Below, one piece after another: positions 7,627-15,753 of a stretch of 64,000 nt of DNA (the first letter of the stretch is position 1; every line of letters begins with the position of its first letter). The DNA is taken from contig JAVXVG010000054.1 of the NCBI GenBank assembly GCA_032229975.1, forward strand, positions 1 to 64,000. The letters run 5' to 3'. The notes under the pieces were generated by a model that saw only the letters and a list, made by a program, of their open reading frames with translations, was not told where the DNA came from and searched no databases. Source of the stretch: JAIVGV01 sp032229975 (GTDB taxonomy: Bacteria; Acidobacteriota; Blastocatellia; Pyrinomonadales; Pyrinomonadaceae). The position numbers and the translations under genes are program-made.

Positions 7627-9633
7627 TCAAGGCTGTTGCTCCGTGGTGAGATGTGAGAATAAGGAGGGCGCTGCTTCGGTAGGTTCAATTTTCCACTTTC
7701 TAGAATACTGCTTGAATAAAGCTCTAACTTCCTCAACAGTACCGCTTACAAGGCAAATGAGTTCATCTGTACTTAAATCCAACTTTCTTTTCTTCCTGTA
7801 GCTAATGTGGAAATAGGGTGTGTATATAGGATTAAGCACGTAATCAACTGTTATCGGGCTATATTCCTGTTTAGTCTTAGTTTCCTCTTCTTCGAGTAAA
7901 ACAGACCATTTTGTTGCTTCTCGCAAGAAGGCATAAATATCAGGTGTTAACTCTCTGGTACCAGTGCCAACTGAAAAATGAGACTGCTCTGATTCACTTA
8001 GGGTTGGTCGTTGATGAGCTAACTCAAATAGAGTTCCGAGACGCATAACAAAAGCATGTAATTGATTACCATGAGAACCAAAGCTGCGAATCTCACCCAG
8101 AAAGGCAGTGCTTGTTTGGCGAGCTGCCTCTGCTTGTAAGTTAGGGGAGAGCGGCTTGCCAATATGCTCCCCATTGGATAAAGCACGATTGATTGACTTA
8201 TAACAAAGCTCCAAAAAATGTCGAATGTTGCCTCGGGAAAGAAGTCTGAATGTCCTAAAACCAGCGTAGAAAGGGCACGCACGATTATAAGGTTTGTAGA
8301 GTTGTAGAAGGCTGCCTATAAAATTATTTTGTAACCAGTCAGTTGAGCCAGTAAATTTATTTCCCTCACCCCGCTCAAGCCGATCCATTTCATCTGCAAC
8401 TTGCTCAGGCTTCTGACTCCTTCTATTTAGGATAACTGGTACGACAATTGATGCCTCTGGAATATGCGGCCTAAAAAATCGATCAATACCCACATTAGAG
8501 TCGCGTTTTATCAGTGCTTTCTCAATATTCTCTCGGAGCTTGTTCGATAGAGAAGGTTCCTCAAAGACAATGCGCGCTAGTTCTCCATGCGAAACATCAG
8601 GGAACATACTCTGAGCACTCGAAAGTACCTTTTGAATATATGTTTCTTCTTTACGGTCTTCTAGCTTTGAAGGATCCCGCAGATCTCCGATGTTAATAGG
8701 TGGAGCTAGAACTCCTGCTATAGAAAGTTCGAGGAACAGAATCTCAGCTAGAAAAAGAGATGGGTTTTCATTTAGGATATATTCCTCAAGATCATGTTTC
8801 CTAAAATCATGTATATCTGATAAGCGCTCTGGCCCTGTAGTATCTAAAGTCTCAAACGCATTGCGTTTCATCGCAATGTTGAATATTAGTGGGGACTCAC
8901 TATGTTTCAACCAAGAGTTAATAATCTTCTGCTGGTAAACCTGTAGGTTCTCATACTCATCTACATAAACAAAAAAATTAGAACCATTGAGCGAGGGGAG
9001 TTGCTTCCGAATCTCATTAATAATAGCAAGAACAAATTTATCGCCCGGTAAAAACTTAGGCTCTTCAACTTTTCTTACATTACTTACCCAAGATTCAAAG
9101 CTCCATAGACATTCCTCAAGCTTCGCTCGCAAAGCAGCATGAGAGTTAGGGAGATCTGGATCGAAAGCTCTCAAATGAACGAAATCAAGCTTGCCGATGT
9201 CTTCTCTTAATAGCGCTGATGATTTGCTGCTAGCTATACTCTCTAGGCTATCGAGAACCTCTATTCCTAGAATAATGCCAGCCATGTGTGAGAAGGCGAC
9301 ATCCCAAGTGTCTTCCGAAATGTTCCGCCCAGACATTAAGCTGGCAAAATGAGTATCAGTTCTCCAGAAAAGACCTATATGTGAGATCGCATCCTCAGGA
9401 ATATTTGGTCGTGCAGATGAAAACATGCTTTGGTGCGAAAGGTATCGTATGAGCATGGTTTTCCCACAACCACGTCCTCCAATAATCAGCCGTGGCTTAC
9501 GCGCTGTTTGAAGATCAAGGCGGGGATAAAACTGTGGAATTACAAAGTGTTCCCATAAATCGTAGCCAAGCTCTTCTGCACGATTTTTGGAAAGGACACT
9601 CTGAAGTTTCTCTACGATTTCACTCATGGGCAT
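7627..9633 (-). CDS. Large P-loop ATPase, ORC/CDC6-like AAA type
   Basis: The product has 668 aa. Walker A is GGRGCGKT at residues 52-59, and Walker B with catalytic acidic residues is FFVYVDEYENL at about 220-230. SPLIFNIAMKRNAFETLDTT near 255 could supply sensor residues. The remaining 400 residues are helical without a recognised catalytic motif and may bind partners or DNA. The overall plan fits ORC-CDC6/STAND-type ATPases that act as switches in prokaryotic conflict systems. Its ATG at 9633 overlaps the stop of the PRTase-like gene by one base; a second ATG at 9627 has AGG 8 nt upstream and may be the true start. No membrane segments are seen. Confidence 0.85.
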   Translation of the reverse strand: MPMSEIVEKLQSVLSKNRAEELGYDLWEHFVIPQFYPRLDLQTARKPRLIIGGRGCGKTMLIRYLSHQSMFSSARPNIPEDAISHIGLFWRTDTHFASLMSGRNISEDTWDVAFSHMAGIILGIEVLDSLESIASSKSSALLREDIGKLDFVHLRAFDPDLPNSHAALRAKLEECLWSFESWVSNVRKVEEPKFLPGDKFVLAIINEIRKQLPSLNGSNFFVYVDEYENLQVYQQKIINSWLKHSESPLIFNIAMKRNAFETLDTTGPERLSDIHDFRKHDLEEYILNENPSLFLAEILFLELSIAGVLAPPINIGDLRDPSKLEDRKEETYIQKVLSSAQSMFPDVSHGELARIVFEEPSLSNKLRENIEKALIKRDSNVGIDRFFRPHIPEASIVVPVILNRRSQKPEQVADEMDRLERGEGNKFTGSTDWLQNNFIGSLLQLYKPYNRACPFYAGFRTFRLLSRGNIRHFLELCYKSINRALSNGEHIGKPLSPNLQAEAARQTSTAFLGEIRSFGSHGNQLHAFVMRLGTLFELAHQRPTLSESEQSHFSVGTGTRELTPDIYAFLREATKWSVLLEEEETKTKQEYSPITVDYVLNPIYTPYFHISYRKKRKLDLSTDELICLVSGTVEEVRALFKQYSRKWKIEPTEAAPSLFSHLTTEQQP

Positions 9634-10565
9634 TACCTATCAAAGAGGGGAGTCCATGCTGACGAGTGCGGCCACCAGAGAATTGGTAAACAGTTGTCAG
9701 GGGTAGCGTGCTCGAATGCATAAGCAAGTTCAAGCTGCCCAAAGCCAAGTCTATTTAGTCCGGTAATTATTATGCGTCTCGTGCTTAAAAGTTCATAGTA
9801 GAAATCTCTTGCTGCCTCGGGTGTATTTATCCCATCCGCAAAACATCGCGATTGGGGGTGAAACACCCCAAATTCTGGTCCCAAGAATTCCACCGATTTG
9901 ATACGGAGAGCTGGACGCTTTGCTTTAATGTTATTTATACCAACCTCATGTGCGACTAAAGGAGTATAGACGAAGTAAGCTCTCTCTATTAATTCTTTGT
10001 CTATATTCTCTTCATCTAACAACTCTATAAACTGTTCTCCTGTTCCAAGAAAATCATCAATAAAGATGAAAACCCTTATACCTTTGTCAATCAAACTTGG
10101 TATCTCCCAAGGTTTGGCAATCCACGATTCACTGATCGACAAATGTCGTTTCATAAAACGAGAAATTTCTGGAGCACTTGTAGTTGTTGGATCTTTTTGT
10201 TTGACTGCCGCGACCAGTCTTATGCCAGGATCACTTAAATCGTTTTGTAAATCAGGGAGACAAGTTTCAATCCGACCTATAGGAGAAGGATCTAAGCGAG
10301 TCAGATCGGGAATTATGCGGTGGAACAATTGATCTATCAGAGCAATGGTTTGTTCTTTGGATCTGTAAATCAAGTGATCTAGAATAGAAGCCGCAAAATA
10401 TTTCTCCTCGTCCGTCGAGAAGTTATTCATCCAACTCCTCAGTCTTGAAATATGTAAACCTCCCCAGATCCCGTAGTTAATCAATTCTGTACATCGGTCA
10501 ATTATTTCCGTGTGGTAAGTTTGACCATCTTTAGGAAGCTGAAAAGTTGTTTTAGCGCTGGTCAT
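9633..10565 (-). CDS. Phosphoribosyltransferase-like protein of a conflict system
   Basis: The product has 310 aa from ATG 10565; the longer frame to 10709 only overlaps the dUTPase gene in another phase and is discarded. The key motif is FIFIDDFLGTGEQF at about residues 166-179, the PRPP-binding loop pattern (hydrophobic strand, Asp-Asp, then a Gly-Thr-Gly turn) of type I phosphoribosyltransferases. The upstream region is helical, and the end is rich in aromatic and Leu residues (IITGLNRLGFGQLELAYAFE). Known PRTases of nucleotide salvage have other flanks, so this is a divergent family. From memory, a family called PRTase-CE is predicted in bacterial conflict systems beside ORC-like ATPases, which fits this neighbourhood. 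GGAAG lies 7 nt before the ATG. Confidence 0.75.
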   Translation of the reverse strand: MTSAKTTFQLPKDGQTYHTEIIDRCTELINYGIWGGLHISRLRSWMNNFSTDEEKYFAASILDHLIYRSKEQTIALIDQLFHRIIPDLTRLDPSPIGRIETCLPDLQNDLSDPGIRLVAAVKQKDPTTTSAPEISRFMKRHLSISESWIAKPWEIPSLIDKGIRVFIFIDDFLGTGEQFIELLDEENIDKELIERAYFVYTPLVAHEVGINNIKAKRPALRIKSVEFLGPEFGVFHPQSRCFADGINTPEAARDFYYELLSTRRIIITGLNRLGFGQLELAYAFEHATPDNCLPILWWPHSSAWTPLFDR

Positions 10566-10632
10566 GTCTAGACTTCCACGAGAAAAATGAAAGGCCTTTA
10601 ACGAAGAATTAGAAAGAAAGGTCCGCGAATCG

Positions 10633-11088
10633 TTACTCGCCTGTGTGACCAAAACCACCCTCTGCGCGTGTTGTGGAGGGTAATTCATCCACTTCCATCC
10701 ATTCAACACGTGGTACCGGCAGAACCAACATTTGAGCGATTCGCATCCCTCGCTTTATGATAAAAGATTCAGAGCCAAGATTAGAGAGTAGGATTTTGAT
10801 CTCCCCTCGATAATCTGAATCGACAGTGCCAGGGGAATTTGGAATAGAGATACTATGTTGAGCGGCTAGACCTGAGCGCGGTCTAATCTGAGCTTCGTAC
10901 CCTTCTGGTACCGCAATCGCGAAACCACAGGGTATGGAAACGACTCCCCCTGGCTTGATTACCATCTCATCTTTGATTGCCGCATGAACATCCATTCCTA
11001 CAGCCCCTTCAGACTGATATGCTGGGAGGGGCAGATCACTGTTACCCGAAAGGCGCTTTATAGGTACACGAAGATTCTTGCTGGGCAT
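10633..11088 (-). CDS. dut: dUTP diphosphatase
   Basis: The product has 151 aa, the normal length of the trimeric dUTPase, which hydrolyses dUTP to dUMP and pyrophosphate. All five motifs are present in order: AVGMDVHA, PRSGLA, GTVDSDYRGEI, RIAQMLVLP and the C-terminal RAEGGFGHTG. The gene is the first of the AT-rich minus-strand cassette, 67 nt before the PRTase-like gene start, and shares its composition, so it may be an accessory nucleotide-pool enzyme of the defence-like system or a phage-derived passenger and not the housekeeping dut of the host. Confidence 0.95.
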   Translation of the reverse strand: MPSKNLRVPIKRLSGNSDLPLPAYQSEGAVGMDVHAAIKDEMVIKPGGVVSIPCGFAIAVPEGYEAQIRPRSGLAAQHSISIPNSPGTVDSDYRGEIKILLSNLGSESFIIKRGMRIAQMLVLPVPRVEWMEVDELPSTTRAEGGFGHTGE

Positions 11089-11301
11089 ATTTGCTACGAA
11101 AACATACCTTGTTAATCAACAACGATTTAGCTACTGATGGGCTTAGGAGGAAATCATCTTACAAAGCCCTAATTACTAACCATCTGCCATAGCACCGGGC
11201 TAAATTTAGCAGGGTTATATATTTGAAGTAAATAAGATTTCGGCAATAGGATAGCTCTCCTAATAGGTAATAATACGGGTGGTGAGGCCCCGCCCTCGTT
11301 C

Positions 11302-12189
11302 TCAACCCTCCAGCACGTTCTTTAGGTTCAGTCCATCTTCATCGCCGTAGCGTGACTGGTCAATGCTTACGTCGCGATGTCTGTTCTGCCGCAGGCGTTC
11401 CTGGGAGTAGGCGTATCGCCTGATGGTTTCTCTTTTCTCCACTTCCTTGCGCTTAATCTTGCCAGCGAGTATGTCAGTGACTAACTCCTGCACGATGTCG
11501 TCGCGCATCTGTGGGTCGTGGCTGTTCATGCGGGTGACGTGCTCTCGTACAAATGCCGTCAACTCTTCGCCAGGGTCGCGCCGCTCCTTCGGCTTCGACG
11601 GGCAAATTGGGCACTTGTAGTATCGCTTACCTTTCCATTGGCCGCGCACACGCATTTGCTGTCCGCACGTCTCGCACTTCGGATTGCCTTTGAGTGCGAC
11701 CTTCCGGCGATCTTTGCGCGGCGCACCTGCTTGGTGGTGTGGTTCTTCCATCCTGCACTTCGGGCAGCGATACTTCTGCACTCCACCCTTTGTCTTGCCA
11801 TCCTTGTACTTTTCGCATTTGTGACTCTGACAGAATAGAGAGAGCGAGCTTCCAAGCGTTCGCGCGCGCCGCGCATTCTTCCGCTTCTGCTCTAGCTCAG
11901 TCTTCGGCGGCTCGGGAAAAATGCACTTAGCTTGCGGTGTGGGCTTGGAACTGCCCCGGTAGTGCCGTGGTTTGCCGAATGTGGACTCAATCATCTGGCC
12001 GGGGGTCGCCTCGTAAACAGGCGCATACAAGTCCCTGAGTATCAGTCCGTAGACTTGTTCGCGGTTCTCGGCACGCAGCAGGAACGTCTGCTTACCGCCC
12101 TCACGCTTAAGTAGGTACTCGTGGCGGTCGTCTTTGACGATGAAGTACCCTAGCCTATCGTCTTGAGGCTTGTTTTTGGTTTCGATCAT
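11302..12189 (-). CDS. Zinc-ribbon protein with possible sigma-like C-terminal domain
   Basis: The product has 295 aa. Two zinc-binding sites are visible: CQSHKC ... CPKC (about residues 119-145) and CETC ... CPIC (about 172-196), both in Lys/Arg-rich surroundings, as in DNA-binding ribbons of transposases and phage proteins. The C-terminal part (DPQMRDDIVQELVTDILAGK then ETIRRYAYSQERLRQNRHRD and VSIDQSRYGDEDG) recalls the start of sigma-70 region 2, but this is weak. It lies upstream of dut on the same strand with a 213-nt gap. I cannot name a family; a regulator or mobile-element protein is most likely. Confidence 0.6.
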   Translation of the reverse strand: MIETKNKPQDDRLGYFIVKDDRHEYLLKREGGKQTFLLRAENREQVYGLILRDLYAPVYEATPGQMIESTFGKPRHYRGSSKPTPQAKCIFPEPPKTELEQKRKNARRARTLGSSLSLFCQSHKCEKYKDGKTKGGVQKYRCPKCRMEEPHHQAGAPRKDRRKVALKGNPKCETCGQQMRVRGQWKGKRYYKCPICPSKPKERRDPGEELTAFVREHVTRMNSHDPQMRDDIVQELVTDILAGKIKRKEVEKRETIRRYAYSQERLRQNRHRDVSIDQSRYGDEDGLNLKNVLEG

Positions 12190-12607
12190 GCTCCTATCCT
12201 CACTTGAGCCTGTAGATCAGTCTATTCACAGTCGTCCGTAAGAGAATGCGCGCTTGAAAGGGCAACTGCGTCAAGGTGAGTTGGCTCGTCTTGCCCCTCT
12301 TCATTGGGCTCTGAACGCGATAAACAACGTGTCGCGGGAGACGATGAGGGGCGGAGTTATTAATCGTGCCTCGGCAACACGGGCTTCCGCGCTGACTAGC
12401 GGGGTTCGGTTTAGAACTCAACTGGGCATCCTGCGCGCGCTCTTAGGCTCGAATATTAGGAGATCGGGCATGACTGTCAATAAACGTTGCGCCAATCTAC
12501 GTTCTTAGCTACGACGGTCGTGAGAGTACTGCCTAGGTGCGTATCTTTCGGCAAAGGGATGCTTTCAGCGGCGGCAAGCGGATGGGTAAAATCACACAAA
12601 TTCTATT

Positions 12608-12671
12608 GTTTCACTTTATGCGCGAATTTTTTTCACTTTATGCCCGACGAATGTCACTTTATGCACGAACC
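12608..12671 (+). repeat. Three 21-22-bp direct repeats, transposon-end-like
   Basis: TCACTTTATG begins at 12611, 12633 and 12654, each followed by a GC-rich word ending in CGAA (GCGCGAA, GCCCGACGAA, GCACGAA). The spacing of 22 and 21 bp and the loose consensus TKTCACTTTATGCVCGAA are what arrays of TnsB/TniA/MuA-type transposase sites look like. The first repeat is preceded by TG, so the sequence reads as a left terminus beginning near 12608. No transposase gene lies to the right, so it would be an orphan end. Confidence 0.6.
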
Positions 12672-12720
12672 TAGAACCGACTCCGAGACTTGAGCCTCCA
12701 GACTCCCAACTTCTTCGAGC

Positions 12721-12749
12721 TTGCTGAATGAGTGCTCATTCAGTATCAT
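12721..12749 (+). promoter_or_regulatory. fad operon promoter with FadR-type operator in the spacer
   Basis: TTGCTG (12721-12726) and TATCAT (12744-12749) are 17 nt apart, a good sigma70 layout. The spacer is filled by the palindrome CTGAATGAG-TG-CTCATTCAG (12724-12743). Its core TGAATGAGTGCTCATTCA closely matches the known Bacillus subtilis FadR (TetR family) consensus TGAATGANTANTCATTCA, and the downstream operon has the same fadN-fadA-fadE content as the FadR-controlled Bacillus operon. A repressor bound here would block RNA polymerase; long-chain acyl-CoA would be the expected inducer. No tetR gene is in the window. Confidence 0.8.
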
Positions 12750-12795
12750 GCTTCCTCACACGAGGGTCATCTTCAACGAAAGGTTCTTTCCCCGT

Positions 12796-15207
12796 ATGCT
12801 TCGGATCGAAAAGGCGGCGGTGCTCGGTGCGGGCACGATGGGCGCGCAGATCGCCGCTCACCTCGCCAACGCCGGAATCCCCACGCTCTTGCTCGACATC
12901 GCGCCGCGCGAGTTGACGCCGCCGGAATCGGCGAAAGGTCTCGCGCTCGAATCCGGCGAGGTGAAGAATCGCATCGCGCGTGGCGGTTTAGAGGCCGCGA
13001 AGAAGGCGAAGCCCGCCGCGTTCATGTCGGTTGCACGCACGCGTCTCGTCTCGACGGGAAACTTCGACGACGATCTCGCGAAGTTGAAAGACTGCGACAT
13101 CATCATCGAAGCGGTCGTCGAAAATCTCGACATCAAGCGAAAACTTTTCGAGCGCGTGGAGAAGTTTCGACGCGCGGGCTCAATCGTCGCGACGAACACG
13201 AGCGGCATCCCCGTCCGACAGATCGCCGAAGGCTTCTCGGAAGAGTTCCGCGCGCACTTCCTCGGCGTGCACTTCTTCAACCCGCCGCGCTACCTGCACC
13301 TCTGCGAGTTGATCCCTACTGAATGGACGAAACCGGAAGTCGCATGCTCCGTCTTCGGCTTCCTCGACGAGCGTCTCGGCAAGGGCGTCGTCATCGCGAA
13401 GGATCGACCGAACTTCATCGCGAACCGCATCGGGACATACGGCGCGCTCACGACGATCAGGACGATGCTCGAAGACGGCTACACGATCGAAGAGGTTGAC
13501 AGGATGACGGGCCAGGCGGTCGGGCGCGCGAAGTCGGCCACCTTCCGCACGTTCGATATCGTCGGTCTCGACGTGCTCATGCACGTCACGAAAAATTTGT
13601 ACGATGCTTTGCCCGAAGACGAGGAGCGCGAGACGTTCGTCGCGCCGGAATTTTTGCAAGCCATGATGGAGCGACGGCTGCTCGGCGCGAAGACCGGCGG
13701 CGGCTTCTATCGCAAACAGAAAGGCGAGGGCCAGAAGCAGGAAATCTGGACGCTCGAACACGCCTCGCTCGAATACCGCTCGCCACAGAAGGCGAAACTC
13801 CCCGCGCTCGACGTGGCAAAAACAATCGAAGACACGGGCGAGCGCATCAAGACGCTCGTGTGGGGCAAGGATCGCGTCGGGCAGTTCTTGTGGAAGACCG
13901 TCGGCAAGACTCTACGCTACGCGGCCAATCTCATACCTGAGATCGCGAACAACTTGGTGGACGTTGATCGCGCGATGCGCTGGGGCTTCAACTGGGAGCT
14001 GGGCGTCTTCGAGACGTGGGATGCCATCGGCGTCGAGAAGTCTGTCGCGCGCATGCGCGAGGAAGGCGCACAGATTCCCGCGAACGTCGAGCGAATGTTA
14101 GAAACGGGAGCGAAGAGTTTTTACAAGACGGAGAACGGCCAACGTTTCTACTTCGACTTCGATGCGCTCGCGTACAAGCCCGTCAACGATCTGCCGGGCG
14201 CGATCATCTTGAAGTCTGTAAAGGAGCGTGAGCGTGTCGTCAAGAAAAATTCGGGCGCGTCTCTGATCGACATCGGCGATGGCGTCGCTTGTCTTGAGTT
14301 TCACTCGAAGATGAACGCTATCGGCGGCGACACGATCCAGTTGATCAAGCAGTCGCTCGCCGAGGTTGAGAAAAATTTCCTCGGTCTCGTCGTCGGTAAT
14401 CAGGGCGCAAACTTCTGCGTCGGCGCGAACCTCATGCTCGTACTTTTAGAAGCGCAGGACGAGAACTGGGAAGACCTCGACATGGTCGCGCGCGCGTTTC
14501 AGGACGCGACGATGAGTCTTCGTTACTCGGCGAAGCCCGTCGTCGTCGCGCCGTTCAATCTCGCGCTCGGCGGCGGCTGCGAGATGCTCTTGCACGGCGA
14601 CCGCGTGCGCGCGCACGCCGAACTCTACACCGGCTTGGTCGAAGTCGGCGTCGGCATCATCCCGGCGGGCGGCGGCACGAAGGAGATGCTGCTGCGCGTG
14701 ATGGACTCGATTCCCGCAGGGATGGACGACGCCGATCCGTTCCCGTATCTCAAGCGGGCCTTCGAGACCATCGCACTCGCGAAAGTTTCTACCTCGGCGC
14801 AAGAGGCGCGAGGGTACGGGTATCTGCGCGAAGAGGATTCGATCTCGATGAACGCGGATCGCTTGATCGCAGACGCGAAGCAGGAAGTGATTGCGCTCGC
14901 GCAAACCGGCTACACGCAGCCACGTCAGCGCACGGACATTCTCGCGATGGGCCTGCCCGCACTCTCGACTTTGAAACTCGGCATTCATCAGATGTTGCGC
15001 GGCGGCTTCATCTCCGAGCACGACGCACTGATCGGCGAAAAGCTCGCGCGCATTTTGACGGGCGGCGATCTCAATCACGCGACGCGCGTCAGCGAACAAT
15101 ATCTGCTCGATCTCGAACGCGAAGCGTTCCTCTCGCTCCTCGGTCAGCGCAAGACGCAGGAGCGCATGGCCCACATGCTGAAGACTGGCAAGCCGTTGAG
15201 GAATTAG
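12796..15207 (+). CDS. fadN: 3-hydroxyacyl-CoA dehydrogenase / enoyl-CoA hydratase (FadN type)
   Basis: The product has 803 aa and combines two steps of fatty-acid beta-oxidation. The N-terminus has the NAD-binding fold (AAVLGAGTMGAQIAAHLANA), followed by 3-hydroxyacyl-CoA dehydrogenase domains (HFLGVHFFNPPRYLHLCELI; later MRWGFNWELGVFETWDAIG). The last third is a crotonase domain (VGNQGANFCVGANL and FNLALGGGCEMLLHGDRV). Dehydrogenase first and hydratase last is the FadN order of Bacillus, the reverse of E. coli FadB. I start at ATG 12796 because the longer frame would translate the operator; it is the first conserved residue. It heads the fad operon, 9 nt before ybaK. Confidence 0.95.
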   Translation: MLRIEKAAVLGAGTMGAQIAAHLANAGIPTLLLDIAPRELTPPESAKGLALESGEVKNRIARGGLEAAKKAKPAAFMSVARTRLVSTGNFDDDLAKLKDCDIIIEAVVENLDIKRKLFERVEKFRRAGSIVATNTSGIPVRQIAEGFSEEFRAHFLGVHFFNPPRYLHLCELIPTEWTKPEVACSVFGFLDERLGKGVVIAKDRPNFIANRIGTYGALTTIRTMLEDGYTIEEVDRMTGQAVGRAKSATFRTFDIVGLDVLMHVTKNLYDALPEDEERETFVAPEFLQAMMERRLLGAKTGGGFYRKQKGEGQKQEIWTLEHASLEYRSPQKAKLPALDVAKTIEDTGERIKTLVWGKDRVGQFLWKTVGKTLRYAANLIPEIANNLVDVDRAMRWGFNWELGVFETWDAIGVEKSVARMREEGAQIPANVERMLETGAKSFYKTENGQRFYFDFDALAYKPVNDLPGAIILKSVKERERVVKKNSGASLIDIGDGVACLEFHSKMNAIGGDTIQLIKQSLAEVEKNFLGLVVGNQGANFCVGANLMLVLLEAQDENWEDLDMVARAFQDATMSLRYSAKPVVVAPFNLALGGGCEMLLHGDRVRAHAELYTGLVEVGVGIIPAGGGTKEMLLRVMDSIPAGMDDADPFPYLKRAFETIALAKVSTSAQEARGYGYLREEDSISMNADRLIADAKQEVIALAQTGYTQPRQRTDILAMGLPALSTLKLGIHQMLRGGFISEHDALIGEKLARILTGGDLNHATRVSEQYLLDLEREAFLSLLGQRKTQERMAHMLKTGKPLRN

Positions 15208-15216
15208 TCGCGAGCA

Positions 15217-15696
15217 ATGGATTACCCGGTCACGCCAGCCGTGCGCGCCTTGCGCGAGAAGAGAGTGGACTTCGAGCCGCACCTCTATACTTACGAAGAG
15301 CGCGGCGGCACGGGCCACTCATCGGAGAGTCTCGGCGTTGATGAACACGCGGTCGTCAAAACTTTAGTGATGGAGACGGACGCGAAGAAGCCTTTGATCG
15401 TTTTGATGCACGGCGACCGCGAAGTTTCGACGAAGCAGCTCGCGAGAGAGATCGGCGCGCGCAGCGTCGAGCCTTGCAAGCCGGACGTGGCGCAGAAGCA
15501 CACGGGCTATCTCATCGGCGGCACGTCGCCGTTCGGGACTCGCGCGAAGATGCCTGTCTACGTCGAGCGCACTATCTTCGAGTTGCCGCGCATCTACATC
15601 AACGGCGGCAAGCGTGGCTTCCTCGTCTCGATTGATCCGCAAGTGTTGCGCGAGTTGCTGAGCGTCGAAGATGTCTCGGTCGCGATTGAAGGTTAG
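15217..15696 (+). CDS. ybaK: YbaK/EbsC-family aminoacyl-tRNA deacylase
   Basis: A 159-aa protein of the YbaK/ProX editing family, which removes wrongly attached amino acids, typically Cys from tRNA(Pro). Landmarks are HAVVKTLVMETDAKKPLIVL with the catalytic Lys, and YLIGGTSPFGTRAKMPVYVE with the conserved GG.SPFG loop near the active site. It starts 9 nt after the fadN stop and is followed 57 nt later by fadA, so it is carried within the beta-oxidation operon although its known function is unrelated. Confidence 0.92.
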   Translation: MDYPVTPAVRALREKRVDFEPHLYTYEERGGTGHSSESLGVDEHAVVKTLVMETDAKKPLIVLMHGDREVSTKQLAREIGARSVEPCKPDVAQKHTGYLIGGTSPFGTRAKMPVYVERTIFELPRIYINGGKRGFLVSIDPQVLRELLSVEDVSVAIEG

Positions 15697-15753
15697 CGCG
15701 GATGATGCTTTGAAGTTCGCGCGAAGTTGATCTGTCGTAGGGGAAAGAAAAAG

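Larger units (their letters stand above)
12190..12795. other. Gene-free boundary between accessory region and fad operon
   Basis: Codon-like structure is absent in both directions from 12190 to about 12600, and I see no convincing gene or gene remnant there. The last 190 bases hold three direct repeats at 12608-12671 and the promoter and operator of the fad operon at 12721-12749. Base composition rises to that of the GC-rich host genes at the fadN start. Confidence 0.6.

Noticed and set aside
12254..12508. Possible small plus-strand gene of 84 codons in the boundary region
   Set aside because: No SD, no recognisable sequence, and no codon pattern; probably a chance frame.
14446..15318. Long minus-strand frame opposite fadN and ybaK
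   Set aside because: Shadow of the conserved genes, with atypical amino acid composition.
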